Part shown: positions 42,079 through 49,575 of the stretch, one piece after another
Position numbering within the stretch: the first letter of the stretch is position 1
Layout of the letters: the number at the start of each line of letters is the position of its first letter
Assembly: GCA_021789935.1 (NCBI GenBank)
Contig: JAJYIR010000011.1
Location: forward strand, 1 to 64,000
Direction: 5' to 3'
From: Nitrospirota bacterium
Lineage (GTDB): Bacteria > Nitrospirota > Thermodesulfovibrionia > Thermodesulfovibrionales > JdFR-88
Length of the DNA: 64,000 nt
The notes under the pieces: generated by a model
What the model was told of the DNA's origin: nothing
What the model saw: the letters and a program-made list of their open reading frames with translations, nothing else
Databases searched by the model: none
Program-made: the position numbers and the translations under genes

Positions 42079-42879
42079 TTAGGGCCAGCCTTTCCAGGCA
42101 ACCGCAAAGTTGCAACCGAGCAATGCCAACAGGACCAAGCCTGCCATGGCACCGGCCAGGAGGTCCTTTGCCGGGACGGGACCGGTATAATAGGGAGGTG
42201 TTTTGGCATCTTCGTCATATCCCCGGGCCAGCATGGCTTTATAAATCCTGACACTGCGGTCAAAAGCCTTTATCAGCAGATTCCCGGCAACTATTCCTAT
42301 GTCCCTTGCCTGTCGATGCCAGGGCAGCCCTTCACCTCCACGGGCGCGCTGGGCCTTGCGCATGGTCGCGGCAATTTCCTCCAGAGACAACGCATAGCGG
42401 TAAATCATGTCCGCCAGGTCCAGCATCAATCCCGGCACTTTAAGAAGGCGGAGCGTGGCCAGGATCTCTGCCATGGGAGTTGAAAAAGAAAGCAGCATGG
42501 CCAGAGAGACTGCCGTAAGGACCCTAAGCATGATCAGGAAACCCATCGCCATCCCTTCCCGATACACGGCCAGGGAAATATGCCAGAAATTGACTGTGCC
42601 AATAACCGTATGGCCGGTGGTGAACATCAGGCTCAGGAGCACCAGCCAGGCCACACCGAAGGGTGCGGACATGCGCCACAACACTCTTTTTATCGGCAGG
42701 TGAAGCGTAAACATAAGGGCCAGGGTTACGAGCAAGGCCCCGGCCGCCAAGGGCCATTTAGTCAATACACTGACAATGACCACGGCGGACAGAAGAATAC
42801 CGGTCTTGATTCGCCCGTCCAGGCGGTGCAGGTAGGTCGTGCCTGGCAGCCGGTTACACACTGCAATGTTCATATTCAA
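42079..42879 (-). CDS. cbiQ: Cobalt ECF transporter T component CbiQ
   Basis: This 266-residue membrane protein has about six helices and the two coupling motifs of EcfT proteins, MRKAQRARGG and YKAMLARGYD, which normally dock onto the CbiO ATPase. AAAGGAG precedes the ATG at 42879. It is the third gene downstream of the cobalamin riboswitch, after cbiM and the cbiN-like gene. No CbiO gene follows in the window, which is unusual. Confidence 0.92.
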   Translation of the reverse strand: MNMNIAVCNRLPGTTYLHRLDGRIKTGILLSAVVIVSVLTKWPLAAGALLVTLALMFTLHLPIKRVLWRMSAPFGVAWLVLLSLMFTTGHTVIGTVNFWHISLAVYREGMAMGFLIMLRVLTAVSLAMLLSFSTPMAEILATLRLLKVPGLMLDLADMIYRYALSLEEIAATMRKAQRARGGEGLPWHRQARDIGIVAGNLLIKAFDRSVRIYKAMLARGYDEDAKTPPYYTGPVPAKDLLAGAMAGLVLLALLGCNFAVAWKGWP

Positions 42880-42891
42880 AAACTCCTTTGC

Positions 42892-43212
42892 TTAGTCTTT
42901 TTCTTCCCCTTCAAACAGCTTCTTCCAGTTATGTCCCACAATCAGACCCGCGAAAAAATTAGCCACGGAAAAGGCCCCGACCTGGGCGTCCCCGGGCAGA
43001 TTAATGAAAGGATGGGCCTTGACATGGGCCGCGCTGGAAGCCATTGCGTTTACAGTATCGTCTGTGCCGCCGCCAAGCATGCTATGCATGTCCATGTATT
43101 TGGCCGCAATGAAAATTATTGCCAGTATGGCGAACATGATTATCAACATCCATCGCGTAAAAGGGTCAAACCAGGAAGCAGTTTCTGCCATGGTATCATT
43201 ATTTGTTCTCAT
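42892..43212 (-). CDS. CbiN-like small membrane component of the cobalt transporter
   Basis: The 106-residue protein has two membrane segments (WMLIIMFAILAIIFIAAKYM and GAFSVANFFAGLIVG) with a periplasmic loop between, the topology of CbiN. Its sequence is divergent, so the assignment rests on size, topology and position between cbiM and cbiQ. CbiN activates CbiM for cobalt uptake. The ATG at 43212 lies five bases after the cbiM stop; longer frames extend into cbiM. Confidence 0.72.
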   Translation of the reverse strand: MRTNNDTMAETASWFDPFTRWMLIIMFAILAIIFIAAKYMDMHSMLGGGTDDTVNAMASSAAHVKAHPFINLPGDAQVGAFSVANFFAGLIVGHNWKKLFEGEEKD

Positions 43213-43217
43213 ATTGT

Positions 43218-43913
43218 CTATCTCTCCATCTCTATCTTCCCGATTTTGACGGATCTTTTCCTGTCTGTTACGCCTGGTAATAAATCCGGACGGCGATTGT
43301 ACATTACCTGCAACACGGCGGCTGTGAAAACGGCCTCGGCAATAGCCAGCGGCAACTGGGTCGGACCATACCCCGCAAAGAAAATCATCCATTGCCTTAC
43401 CAATGGAATATGGCCATGCAGGCTCAGGGACAACTCGAAGGCGGATGTCAGGTATGTCATCACATCACCCACAAAACCGGCAATGCCGCCCGCCAGCCAT
43501 AAGGGAGAATTGAAACGCCTGAGGAGTCTCCAGCACAGATAACCGGAAATTCCTCCGACTATGCCCATGGAAAAATCATTGGCTCCGATAGTGGTAATGC
43601 CGCCGTGTCCCAGAAACAAAGCCTGAAAGAAAAGCACTATGGCGGATATGACCGCCGTTGCAAACGGGCCGATAATTATTGCCGCAAGCGGCGTTCCGCA
43701 TGGATGGGAGCAGGAGCCGGTGACGGGGACCGGCAAATGCATGGCGGAGATCACAAAGACGGCAACCCCGACCATGGCAAGAAACGGCTTGTATGACAGG
43801 TTCTCCCGCACCCTCCGTTTGATTTCCCTTATGCCTGGAATAATGAAAAGTATCGTGGCGCCATACCAAAATACCCACGCCCTGGGTGGCAGAATCCCGT
43901 CTTCAATGTGCAT
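43218..43913 (-). CDS. cbiM: Cobalt ECF transporter S component CbiM
   Basis: The 231-residue membrane protein begins MHIEDGILPP, in which the free N-terminus and His2 coordinate the Co(II) or Ni(II) ion in CbiM/NikM. Other conserved parts are MHLPVPVTGSCSHPCGTPLAAII and GGITTIGANDFSMGIVG. It selects the metal within the inner membrane. GAGGAGG lies six bases upstream of the ATG. It is the first gene under the cobalamin riboswitch, supporting cobalt rather than nickel as the substrate. Confidence 0.93.
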   Translation of the reverse strand: MHIEDGILPPRAWVFWYGATILFIIPGIREIKRRVRENLSYKPFLAMVGVAVFVISAMHLPVPVTGSCSHPCGTPLAAIIIGPFATAVISAIVLFFQALFLGHGGITTIGANDFSMGIVGGISGYLCWRLLRRFNSPLWLAGGIAGFVGDVMTYLTSAFELSLSLHGHIPLVRQWMIFFAGYGPTQLPLAIAEAVFTAAVLQVMYNRRPDLLPGVTDRKRSVKIGKIEMER

Positions 43914-43993
43914 AAATTCCTCCTCGTTTTTTTAGGGTCATCATCCCGTTTTAATTCCAATTGCAATCTTCCTCCTTATAGGGCTTTAAAAAT

Positions 43994-44029
43994 AAAAAAA
44001 ATCCCGATGGCCGTTAGGACCATCGGGAT
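43994..44029 (-). terminator. Riboswitch-linked intrinsic terminator upstream of cbiM
   Basis: ATCCCGATGG and CCATCGGGAT (44020-44029 and 44001-44010) form a perfect 10-bp stem with a 9-base loop. On the minus strand it is followed by a run of T's (44000-43994). It lies between the cobalamin aptamer and cbiM, so it is the expression platform: cobalamin binding should favour it. Confidence 0.88.
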
Positions 44030-44127
44030 TGCACCCAGCTTCTTCATCCCTGAAACGTCATCCTTGAAAAGGGTTTTCCACGCCCGTACCTCTCTTAAAG
44101 ACAAGAAGGGATATTTTCAAGGCTATG

Positions 44128-44295
44128 AGCTTCCAGGCAGGTCTTCTGGCTCCCGGTTCATTCTTGCCTTCACCTTCCCATGCCCCTAAAGAAGCACAGT
44201 GGTTAGCCCGAAGGTTCGTCCCCGGTTACAGCGGCGGGACCGCTCCCGATTTCCACGGGATTCCCTTTTATGCCCATTAGGGCACCTGTAAGTCT
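44128..44295 (-). promoter_or_regulatory. Cobalamin riboswitch aptamer
   Basis: On the minus strand the element starts near GGTGCC (44286-44281) and contains AAAAGGGAATCCCGTGGAAA, then GAGCGGTCCCGCCGCTGTAA with the B12-box-type core. It closes with GCCAGAAGACCTGCCTGG (44149-44132). These are the conserved blocks of the adenosylcobalamin riboswitch class. It precedes an intrinsic terminator and cbiM, so high cobalamin should shut off cobalt import. The 44030-44128 interval probably supplies the antiterminator strand. With the promoter, it accounts for most of the 550-bp gap between cbiM and the barrel gene at 44466. Confidence 0.92.
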
Positions 44296-44301
44296 TAATA
44301 C

Positions 44302-44330
44302 ATTAAATCAGATGGCACCATGAAAGTCAA
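44302..44330 (-). promoter_or_regulatory. Promoter of the cobalt-uptake operon
   Basis: TTGACT (44330-44325), 17-base spacer, TTTAAT (44307-44302) on the minus strand. The predicted start near 44295 is at the 5' edge of the riboswitch. The -35 box touches the left copy of the IS-end-like repeat at 44329-44346. Confidence 0.6.
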
Positions 44331-44380
44331 ATGGCCGGTTTTGAGCTGTCAAGGCAAAATAGAAATGTCCGGTTTTGAGC
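44329..44380. repeat. Tandem 18-bp repeats resembling an insertion-sequence end
   Basis: AAATGGCCGGTTTTGAGC (44329-44346) and AAATGTCCGGTTTTGAGC (44363-44380) differ at one position and have a 34-bp period. The reverse complement of the right copy and its flank reads CCGGACATTTCTATTTTG, similar to the repeats at the transposase end at 344-394. No transposase lies nearby, so this looks like a solo end or remnant. Confidence 0.6.
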
Positions 44381-44465
44381 GCCGAATGCACCCGTATATT
44401 CGTGATTGCATATAGATCAGGAAACCGCAGCCTGTCTAATGTTCACGCACCTCTTCCGGCCAATC

Positions 44466-45533
44466 TCAGAATACATAGCGCACGCCAAACGAGGTCGTGT
44501 ATTGTGGCGCAAGCTGTACTCCGTTCAGGTTCTGATAAACAGGCAACTGGAGGAAGCTGTAAATCGAAAAATGAAAACTGACCGGCACGTCTATACCGGG
44601 GCTAAAATACAGTAATGTCCCTCCGGTGCTGACGGTGTCCGCCTGCGCCCCGGAATCGCGCTTAACAGTGCGGAAGTTGAGCTGGATCTGGGGGAAAAAA
44701 CCGGAAAATCCAATGTAGCGCAGACCAACATTTACGTTAAGACCGGCGCCGGGCCTGTACTGGTCTTTTGAATACAGGGCTGCCTGGAAAATCGCCTGGG
44801 TAAAGTAACCCCAGTTACGATTTAAGCCGTTGGCATAATATGCGCCAAGGATTACATCGGTCGTGCCGGTTCCCGGTTGCAAGCCGCGGTCAATAGGGAC
44901 CGGGCCGGGGGCGGACGGGTCGGTCGAGGTCCCTTTTTCAGTGTAGCTGCCGGTTGGCAGCTTGACCCCAAAGAGAACACCGAGGAACCTGCAACCGGGA
45001 ATAAAGTTTTGATAGCGCCCTGTTATCCTGATATCGCCTAGGCTTGAAGTATGCGAGTCATACTGCCCTCCGCCCGGGCCCGGGGTGAATCCGTCCGACG
45101 CTGTTCCGAGCGTGCTATGGCTGCGATCAGTCCATGGGACCTGAATATTAATTCCCCAGTCGGGGTTTTTGCTGTAATCGATGCCCAGCGTAAAATAGTT
45201 GTTTATGGTGTCTTTTTCGACTTCCTGGGGGCTGCCGTTGTTTACGACCCGGCTGGCTGCAGCGGGTGAGATTGTTCCTGTCCCGCTGCGCAGCTGATTC
45301 TGATTGAGGTAGTCCCAGCGCAAATCCAGCTTTAGTCCCGGCCTGGCGGAAAATTGCAGATTATTCCAATCGGGACTCAACATGCAGCCGCAGCTTGCGC
45401 ATGCCCCGGCATTTGTCGAAGCCGTAAGCCCGATGATTAAAGCCATCCAAATAACGGCAGTCAAGTTTAATGTTTGGCGCAGATATGTATGGCGCATGTG
45501 CTGCCTTGAAAGCGTTTCGTTACCGGTAATCAT
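44466..45533 (-). CDS. Outer-membrane beta-barrel protein with N-terminal CASCGC motif
   Basis: This 355-residue protein has a signal peptide ending near TNAGA, then CASCGCMLSPDW, followed by many amphipathic strands (LDLRWDYLNQNQL; NYFTLGIDYSK; DIRITGRYQNFI) and a C-terminal TSFGVRYVF with terminal Phe. It fits a channel-type outer-membrane barrel with a Cys-rich, possibly metal-binding, N-terminus. AAAGGAG precedes a short upstream frame (ATGCCTAATGATTAC, then stop) that overlaps the main ATG at 45533; an in-frame ATG at 45497 is another option. Its place beside the cobalt operon suggests metal uptake (inference). Confidence 0.75.
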   Translation of the reverse strand: MITGNETLSRQHMRHTYLRQTLNLTAVIWMALIIGLTASTNAGACASCGCMLSPDWNNLQFSARPGLKLDLRWDYLNQNQLRSGTGTISPAAASRVVNNGSPQEVEKDTINNYFTLGIDYSKNPDWGINIQVPWTDRSHSTLGTASDGFTPGPGGGQYDSHTSSLGDIRITGRYQNFIPGCRFLGVLFGVKLPTGSYTEKGTSTDPSAPGPVPIDRGLQPGTGTTDVILGAYYANGLNRNWGYFTQAIFQAALYSKDQYRPGAGLNVNVGLRYIGFSGFFPQIQLNFRTVKRDSGAQADTVSTGGTLLYFSPGIDVPVSFHFSIYSFLQLPVYQNLNGVQLAPQYTTSFGVRYVF

Positions 45534-45889
45534 TAGGCATTTTCTCCTTTATTTAAAAAAGTGTCCTGGAAAAGTTTTTTTGCAATCCCCCGTTAAATTA
45601 AAAACACCTTTTAGAATTTTTCCCCGCGTTCGCCGCGTCCTCAAAAAAGCGGCTTGCGCCAGGCACATATTCTGGAAAATTTTTTGGTGTCGCAAACGGA
45701 AGCCGCCAGTTCACAAGGGAAGCAAAAGGGACCAAAAAACTTCCCGGCGCCACCTCGTGAGCCTGCCGCTATCCCGGGAGCCCGCCATTACCGCCGTAGT
45801 TGGTGAAATCAGAAACCCACTCCGCCCGGCTTAAAAACCGTACGCGCGTCCGAGGAACAGGCAAGTGCCCGCGGCTTTAGGTTCGGGGA
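45534..45889. other. 356-bp stretch without a recognised gene
   Basis: The AT-rich part next to 45534-45600 is the leader of the barrel gene at 44466-45533. The GC-rich remainder has no start-to-stop frame with a ribosome site; on the minus strand about 57 codons stay open (around 45780-45605) with no start codon. It could be a repeat-element or gene remnant. I see no riboswitch or tRNA in it. Confidence 0.4.
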
Positions 45890-46183
45890 TTACACTCTGG
45901 GAGGTCTATCTTTATCGGATACAAGCAAAAGGGGTTTAAACGTTGGCTGCCATGCCGTATAAAAACCGGTGAATTCGGGAACAGGAAGGCAGCCGCAAAT
46001 CTGTTCATGATAGAAAGGCTTACCGGAGCTTGCGGGCTGAAACGGGCTGGACATATGGCACGTATCCAGTGTGACCAGCACTTTGTCTGAGCCGGGGGCA
46101 TGAATGACGGCAAGATTTACGGGTAATATTACAGACAAGAGTACGACGCATAAAACAGTCGGGCTTATTATCTTGCCGGGCAT
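45890..46183 (-). CDS. Small exported Cys-containing protein
   Basis: This 97-residue protein has an N-terminal hydrophobic signal (PTVLCVVLLSVILPVNLAVIHA) and the motifs LDTCHMSSPF, then EQICGCLPVPEF, ending FKPLLLVSDKDRPPRV. I recall similar short exported proteins near metal-transport genes but no assigned function. A promoter (TTGACG, 18-base spacer, TAGATT) ends five bases before the ATG and no ribosome site is visible, so the mRNA may be leaderless. It lies upstream of the barrel gene and is divergent from the DUF2318 lipoprotein gene. Confidence 0.65.
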   Translation of the reverse strand: MPGKIISPTVLCVVLLSVILPVNLAVIHAPGSDKVLVTLDTCHMSSPFQPASSGKPFYHEQICGCLPVPEFTGFYTAWQPTFKPLLLVSDKDRPPRV

Positions 46184-46188
46184 CGTTA

Positions 46189-46218
46189 AATCTATTTAAT
46201 TGTCTGTTTATGCGTCAA
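46189..46218 (-). promoter_or_regulatory. Promoter of the small exported protein gene (leaderless type)
   Basis: TTGACG (46218-46213), 18-base spacer, TAGATT (46194-46189) on the minus strand, five bases from the ATG at 46183. Confidence 0.5.
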
Positions 46219-46301
46219 CATCTAATTTCAATTATAATGTTTAGCCCTATTTTGGCAGTTCACCAATTAATGAGTATTGATCGGCAGCTTCTTTTAATAA
46301 T

Positions 46302-46331
46302 TTGATTAAATCCGCTTTGTACATTTAGAAT
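46302..46331 (+). promoter_or_regulatory. Promoter of the DUF2318 lipoprotein gene (leaderless type)
   Basis: TTGATT (46302-46307), 18-base spacer, TAGAAT (46326-46331), seven bases before the ATG at 46339. No Shine-Dalgarno sequence lies between them. Confidence 0.55.
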
Positions 46332-46338
46332 TGTTTTT

Positions 46339-46785
46339 ATGGCGCGAAATGCCAGGATGGCCTCTCTTGTTCCGGCGATATTGATTGCCTTTGCAATCTC
46401 GGCATGCAATAGAATTCCGCTTTATAAGGAGGCTCCGTTAAACCGCGATGGCGATATTGCAATAGGCATGAAGACCCTCAAAGAAAAGGTCCCGGAATTC
46501 TACACATTCGACCTTGATGGCCAAAGGATAAATTTCTTTGTAGTCGGGATAAACGGCAATGTCCAGTCTTATTTCGATGCATGCGCCATGTGTTACCCTG
46601 AAAAATTAGGTTATCGCGTAGAAGGCAAGGAGATCGTTTGCAGGGCATGCAACCTGCGGTACACGGCAGACGAATTGAAAACGGGGAAAGGGAGCTGCCA
46701 TCCCATACCGCTGCCCGGCCAGATAAAAAACGGGTTTTATATCATTAACAAAGATGCCATAAAGACCGGAGCGAAATATTTTTAG
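46339..46785 (+). CDS. DUF2318-type Cys-rich lipoprotein
   Basis: This 148-residue protein has a lipoprotein signal ending ISAC (residue 23). A DUF2318-like domain follows: FYTFDLDGQRINFFVVGING, FDACAMCYPEKLGY, then VCRACNLRYTADEL and GSCHPIPLP. The Cys pairs probably bind an Fe-S cluster or a metal. DUF2318 proteins occur with iron-permease and other metal-uptake genes, which fits the cobalt genes nearby. Function is not established. The likely leaderless promoter lies just upstream. Confidence 0.8.
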   Translation: MARNARMASLVPAILIAFAISACNRIPLYKEAPLNRDGDIAIGMKTLKEKVPEFYTFDLDGQRINFFVVGINGNVQSYFDACAMCYPEKLGYRVEGKEIVCRACNLRYTADELKTGKGSCHPIPLPGQIKNGFYIINKDAIKTGAKYF

Positions 46786-46844
46786 TCTTTCCGCCAGATT
46801 TTAAACTCGAATTCCCCAATTTCAGTTGCTAAAAAAACGTGAAT

Positions 46845-48428
46845 TTACCGCTCTATCCTTATATCCATGCCCTTGTCCATACTGTAGACCGGATACTGGA
46901 CATAGTTTTTTATCCATGGCTGGCGGACGGTGACGGACTTCGTATGCCAGAAGAAGACCCACGGCGCGTCACTCACTATAAGGTCTTCCGCCTTCTTGTA
47001 GTAACCATCGCGGACGGCCGTGGTGGTCGCGTGCTGCCCCTGCTCTATGAGGTGGTCGACTTCCCTGTTAGAGTACCTGGTACGGTTTCCCGCCGCCCCC
47101 ATGTTGGCGGAGTCGAAAAGCGGGTAGAGGAAGTTCTCCGGGTCCGGGTAATCCGCCCACCAGCTAAGCCAAAACATGTCCGGCTCCCCCTGGTTGATCG
47201 CCTCCTTGTAAGTGTTCCACTCAAGCTGTTTCAACTGGGCGTTTATCCCGGCTTTTTTAAGATACGCCTGTATGATCTCCGCCATATCGGCCACGTCCTG
47301 CTGGGAAGTGATATAAAACTTCACCTTCACTCCGGCGAAACCCTCCTGCCTGATGATGCGCCTGGCCTTCCGCGGGTTGTACTCATATGAGGAGGGAGCG
47401 GCCCAGTGCCTTAGCTCCGGAGGCACTGGCCCGTTTGCAAGCATGCCCCTGCCCTCCATGAACGTCTCCAGTATCTTTTTTCTGTCTATGGCGTAGTTTA
47501 GTGCCTGCCTCATGCGCCTGTCGTTAAACGGGGGTCTGGAGCAGTTGAGACCGAGATAGTATGTGTCTATCCCGTCCACCATGGAAATATATCTGCTCCA
47601 TTTAGGATCTTTTCTGAAACGGATGTAGTCCGCATCGGGAATATTTATTACGTCCAGGTTCCCGAGCTCGAACTCCACCACCTGGGTGAGTTCCTCCGGA
47701 ATGACCCTATAGACAATACCTTTCACCTTCGGCTGCCCCCCGAAATAATCACCCCTTGCCTTAAGCACCACTTTATCATTCGCCAGCCATTTTCCCAGTG
47801 TGAAGGGGCCTGTCCCCACCGGATGGGAGGAAAAATCCGGCCCCTCGGCCTGAACTGCCTCCCGCGGCACCACATAGGCCGCCGTCATCGAAAGCAGGTA
47901 CGGAAACGGGGAGAAGGGCTTTGACAGCCTGATGTCGAGAGAATAAGGGCCCCTCACGATTATCCCCTTCACATCGGGGGCAGCGCCCTTCATGAAATCC
48001 CTCGCCCCCTCTATCCTGGAAAGCACCCAGCTTTCGGGCGACAGGGTTTTTGGACTTAAGAGCCTCTCAAAGGAATATTTGAAATCCTCCGCCCTCACTT
48101 CGCGCCCGTTTGAGAACCTGACCCCCCGTCTCAGACGGAAACTGTAAAGAAGCCCATCTTTTGAAACCTGCCAGCTCCGGGCGATGTCAGGTTCTATACT
48201 TAGGCCCGGGCCTATCCTCAAAAGCCCGTTAAAAAGTTTTGCGGCTATGGACCCGCCCGGAACATCCGTTATAAGGGCAGGGTCCAGGGTGAAGGGATCT
48301 GCGGAAAGGCTGTAATATACGTACCCCGGCTTCCTGTCTTCAGAGGAGCAACCCGCAAGCAAAGCCGTCATGGAAAAAAAGACCATCAAAAAAAGAACGA
48401 AAAGGGCCCTTTTTTTTGTTTTTCCCAA
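46845..48428 (-). CDS. Peptide/oligopeptide ABC transporter substrate-binding lipoprotein (SBP_bac_5)
   Basis: This protein of about 527 residues has a lipoprotein signal (FLMVFFSMTALLAGC). The family-5 binding-protein fold follows, with FTLDPALITDVPGGSIAAKLF, RSWQVSKDGLLYSFRLRRGVRF, HPVGTGPF and MRQALNYAIDRKKI. It would capture peptides or similar ligands in the periplasm for a DppBCDF/OppBCDF-type permease, whose genes are not in the window. A TTG at 48428 is the best start because it lies just after the upstream gene's stop and gives a proper signal; longer frames overlap that gene. Confidence 0.88.
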   Translation of the reverse strand: MGKTKKRALFVLFLMVFFSMTALLAGCSSEDRKPGYVYYSLSADPFTLDPALITDVPGGSIAAKLFNGLLRIGPGLSIEPDIARSWQVSKDGLLYSFRLRRGVRFSNGREVRAEDFKYSFERLLSPKTLSPESWVLSRIEGARDFMKGAAPDVKGIIVRGPYSLDIRLSKPFSPFPYLLSMTAAYVVPREAVQAEGPDFSSHPVGTGPFTLGKWLANDKVVLKARGDYFGGQPKVKGIVYRVIPEELTQVVEFELGNLDVINIPDADYIRFRKDPKWSRYISMVDGIDTYYLGLNCSRPPFNDRRMRQALNYAIDRKKILETFMEGRGMLANGPVPPELRHWAAPSSYEYNPRKARRIIRQEGFAGVKVKFYITSQQDVADMAEIIQAYLKKAGINAQLKQLEWNTYKEAINQGEPDMFWLSWWADYPDPENFLYPLFDSANMGAAGNRTRYSNREVDHLIEQGQHATTTAVRDGYYKKAEDLIVSDAPWVFFWHTKSVTVRQPWIKNYVQYPVYSMDKGMDIRIER

Positions 48429-48450
48429 AATTCTGTCTTTTGCGTCCGGC

Positions 48451-49575
48451 TTAATATCTGAGAATGGCTCCGATTTTGCCCAAGTTCCGCAGCTTTTCGT
48501 TTTCAGGCACAACCTCCACACGTCCTCCATTCTCAACAGTCTTCTGCATGAGCAGGTCAATAAGGTAGTTTACACCATACATACCCCCGCCGCACCAGCG
48601 GCAGTTCTGAGGGCCGAGGGCCAGCGCGCCGCAATTGCGGCAGGCGTAGCCATCCTGTTTTAATGCCGGGTCCACAAGGAGAGTCATTATCTTTTTTTCT
48701 CCGGACATGAGCATCACGTCCTCTATCCCAAGGACAGCCTGGTTGTTCTTGTGCGCCCGGGTGACAAGCTCATCAACGGTTTCATTCTGCCGGCCGCCCT
48801 CATATGCGCTCACTATCGGCTGCACCCTATCCAGTATCTGCCGGGACGTCTCATACATTCCCGCATGGAACTCCCCGATTACCCTGCCAGCCAGGCCGGA
48901 GGGCAGTTTTTCCCTTCCCATGGCAAGGGTCTCCTGCGGGCCTCCGATAACTATCCTGGAGATGCCCTGTTTTTCGACGAAACCGGAAAGCTGCCGGACC
49001 ACCTCGTTCAAATGAAGGCCAACGTGGAAATCCGTGTGTCTTTCAAACCGGTCCTGCTCCAGGGCGAACCAGCCGCCCTTTTTGTGTTTGCCGATCACGT
49101 CCGGGGTCCTTACCTCCCCGTATTCGAGTATCTCCCCCATCTGGACGACAAACATCCTTGCCTCATCCTTGCTCAAAAGAAGGATGAGATGCCTTGGATA
49201 ATGGTCCATGAGGTCGAAAAGCGGTTTAAGATACGGCGTTGTGTCCACGAATATGCCGCTTTGTACAGGCATGGCAAGATGATATTCCTTCCAGAAGCCT
49301 CCGCTTTTCCGGGTAATCAGGCAAATCGCCTTTCTGAACTGGGGTTTCTGGCCGGTAAAGTAGTCCTCAAGGAGTTCAAGGTCTTCCTTTACTTTCTTGC
49401 AAACCGGTTTTTGTCTTTCCAGGCCCTCCGCCGTTTCCTTAAGCATGTTGCGGACTTTGATAATGTACTCGCCGTTTGGATTGGTAATCGGATCGACGTT
49501 CAGGTAAAGGCTCACGTAGTAATCGCCGCCGGGGTTTGTAGCGGCTATCCCCCTTAATTCCTCAAGATTCAGCAT
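48451..49575 (-). CDS. eRF1/Vms1-like protein (baeRF family) with zinc ribbon
   Basis: The 374-residue protein has an N-terminal domain (MLNLEELRGIAATNPGGDYYVSLYLNV), a central RNase-H-like eRF1 domain 2 segment (HLILLLSKDEARMFVVQMGEI; HLNEVVRQLSGFVEKQGISRIVIGGP), and a C-terminal ribbon CRNCGALALGPQNCRWCGGG. This is the layout of bacterial homologs of archaeal/eukaryotic release factor 1 and Vms1, proposed to cleave peptidyl-tRNA during ribosome rescue. AAGGAGG precedes the ATG at 49575. It overlaps the AI-2E-type permease gene by 14 bp. Function in bacteria is inferred. Confidence 0.8.
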   Translation of the reverse strand: MLNLEELRGIAATNPGGDYYVSLYLNVDPITNPNGEYIIKVRNMLKETAEGLERQKPVCKKVKEDLELLEDYFTGQKPQFRKAICLITRKSGGFWKEYHLAMPVQSGIFVDTTPYLKPLFDLMDHYPRHLILLLSKDEARMFVVQMGEILEYGEVRTPDVIGKHKKGGWFALEQDRFERHTDFHVGLHLNEVVRQLSGFVEKQGISRIVIGGPQETLAMGREKLPSGLAGRVIGEFHAGMYETSRQILDRVQPIVSAYEGGRQNETVDELVTRAHKNNQAVLGIEDVMLMSGEKKIMTLLVDPALKQDGYACRNCGALALGPQNCRWCGGGMYGVNYLIDLLMQKTVENGGRVEVVPENEKLRNLGKIGAILRY

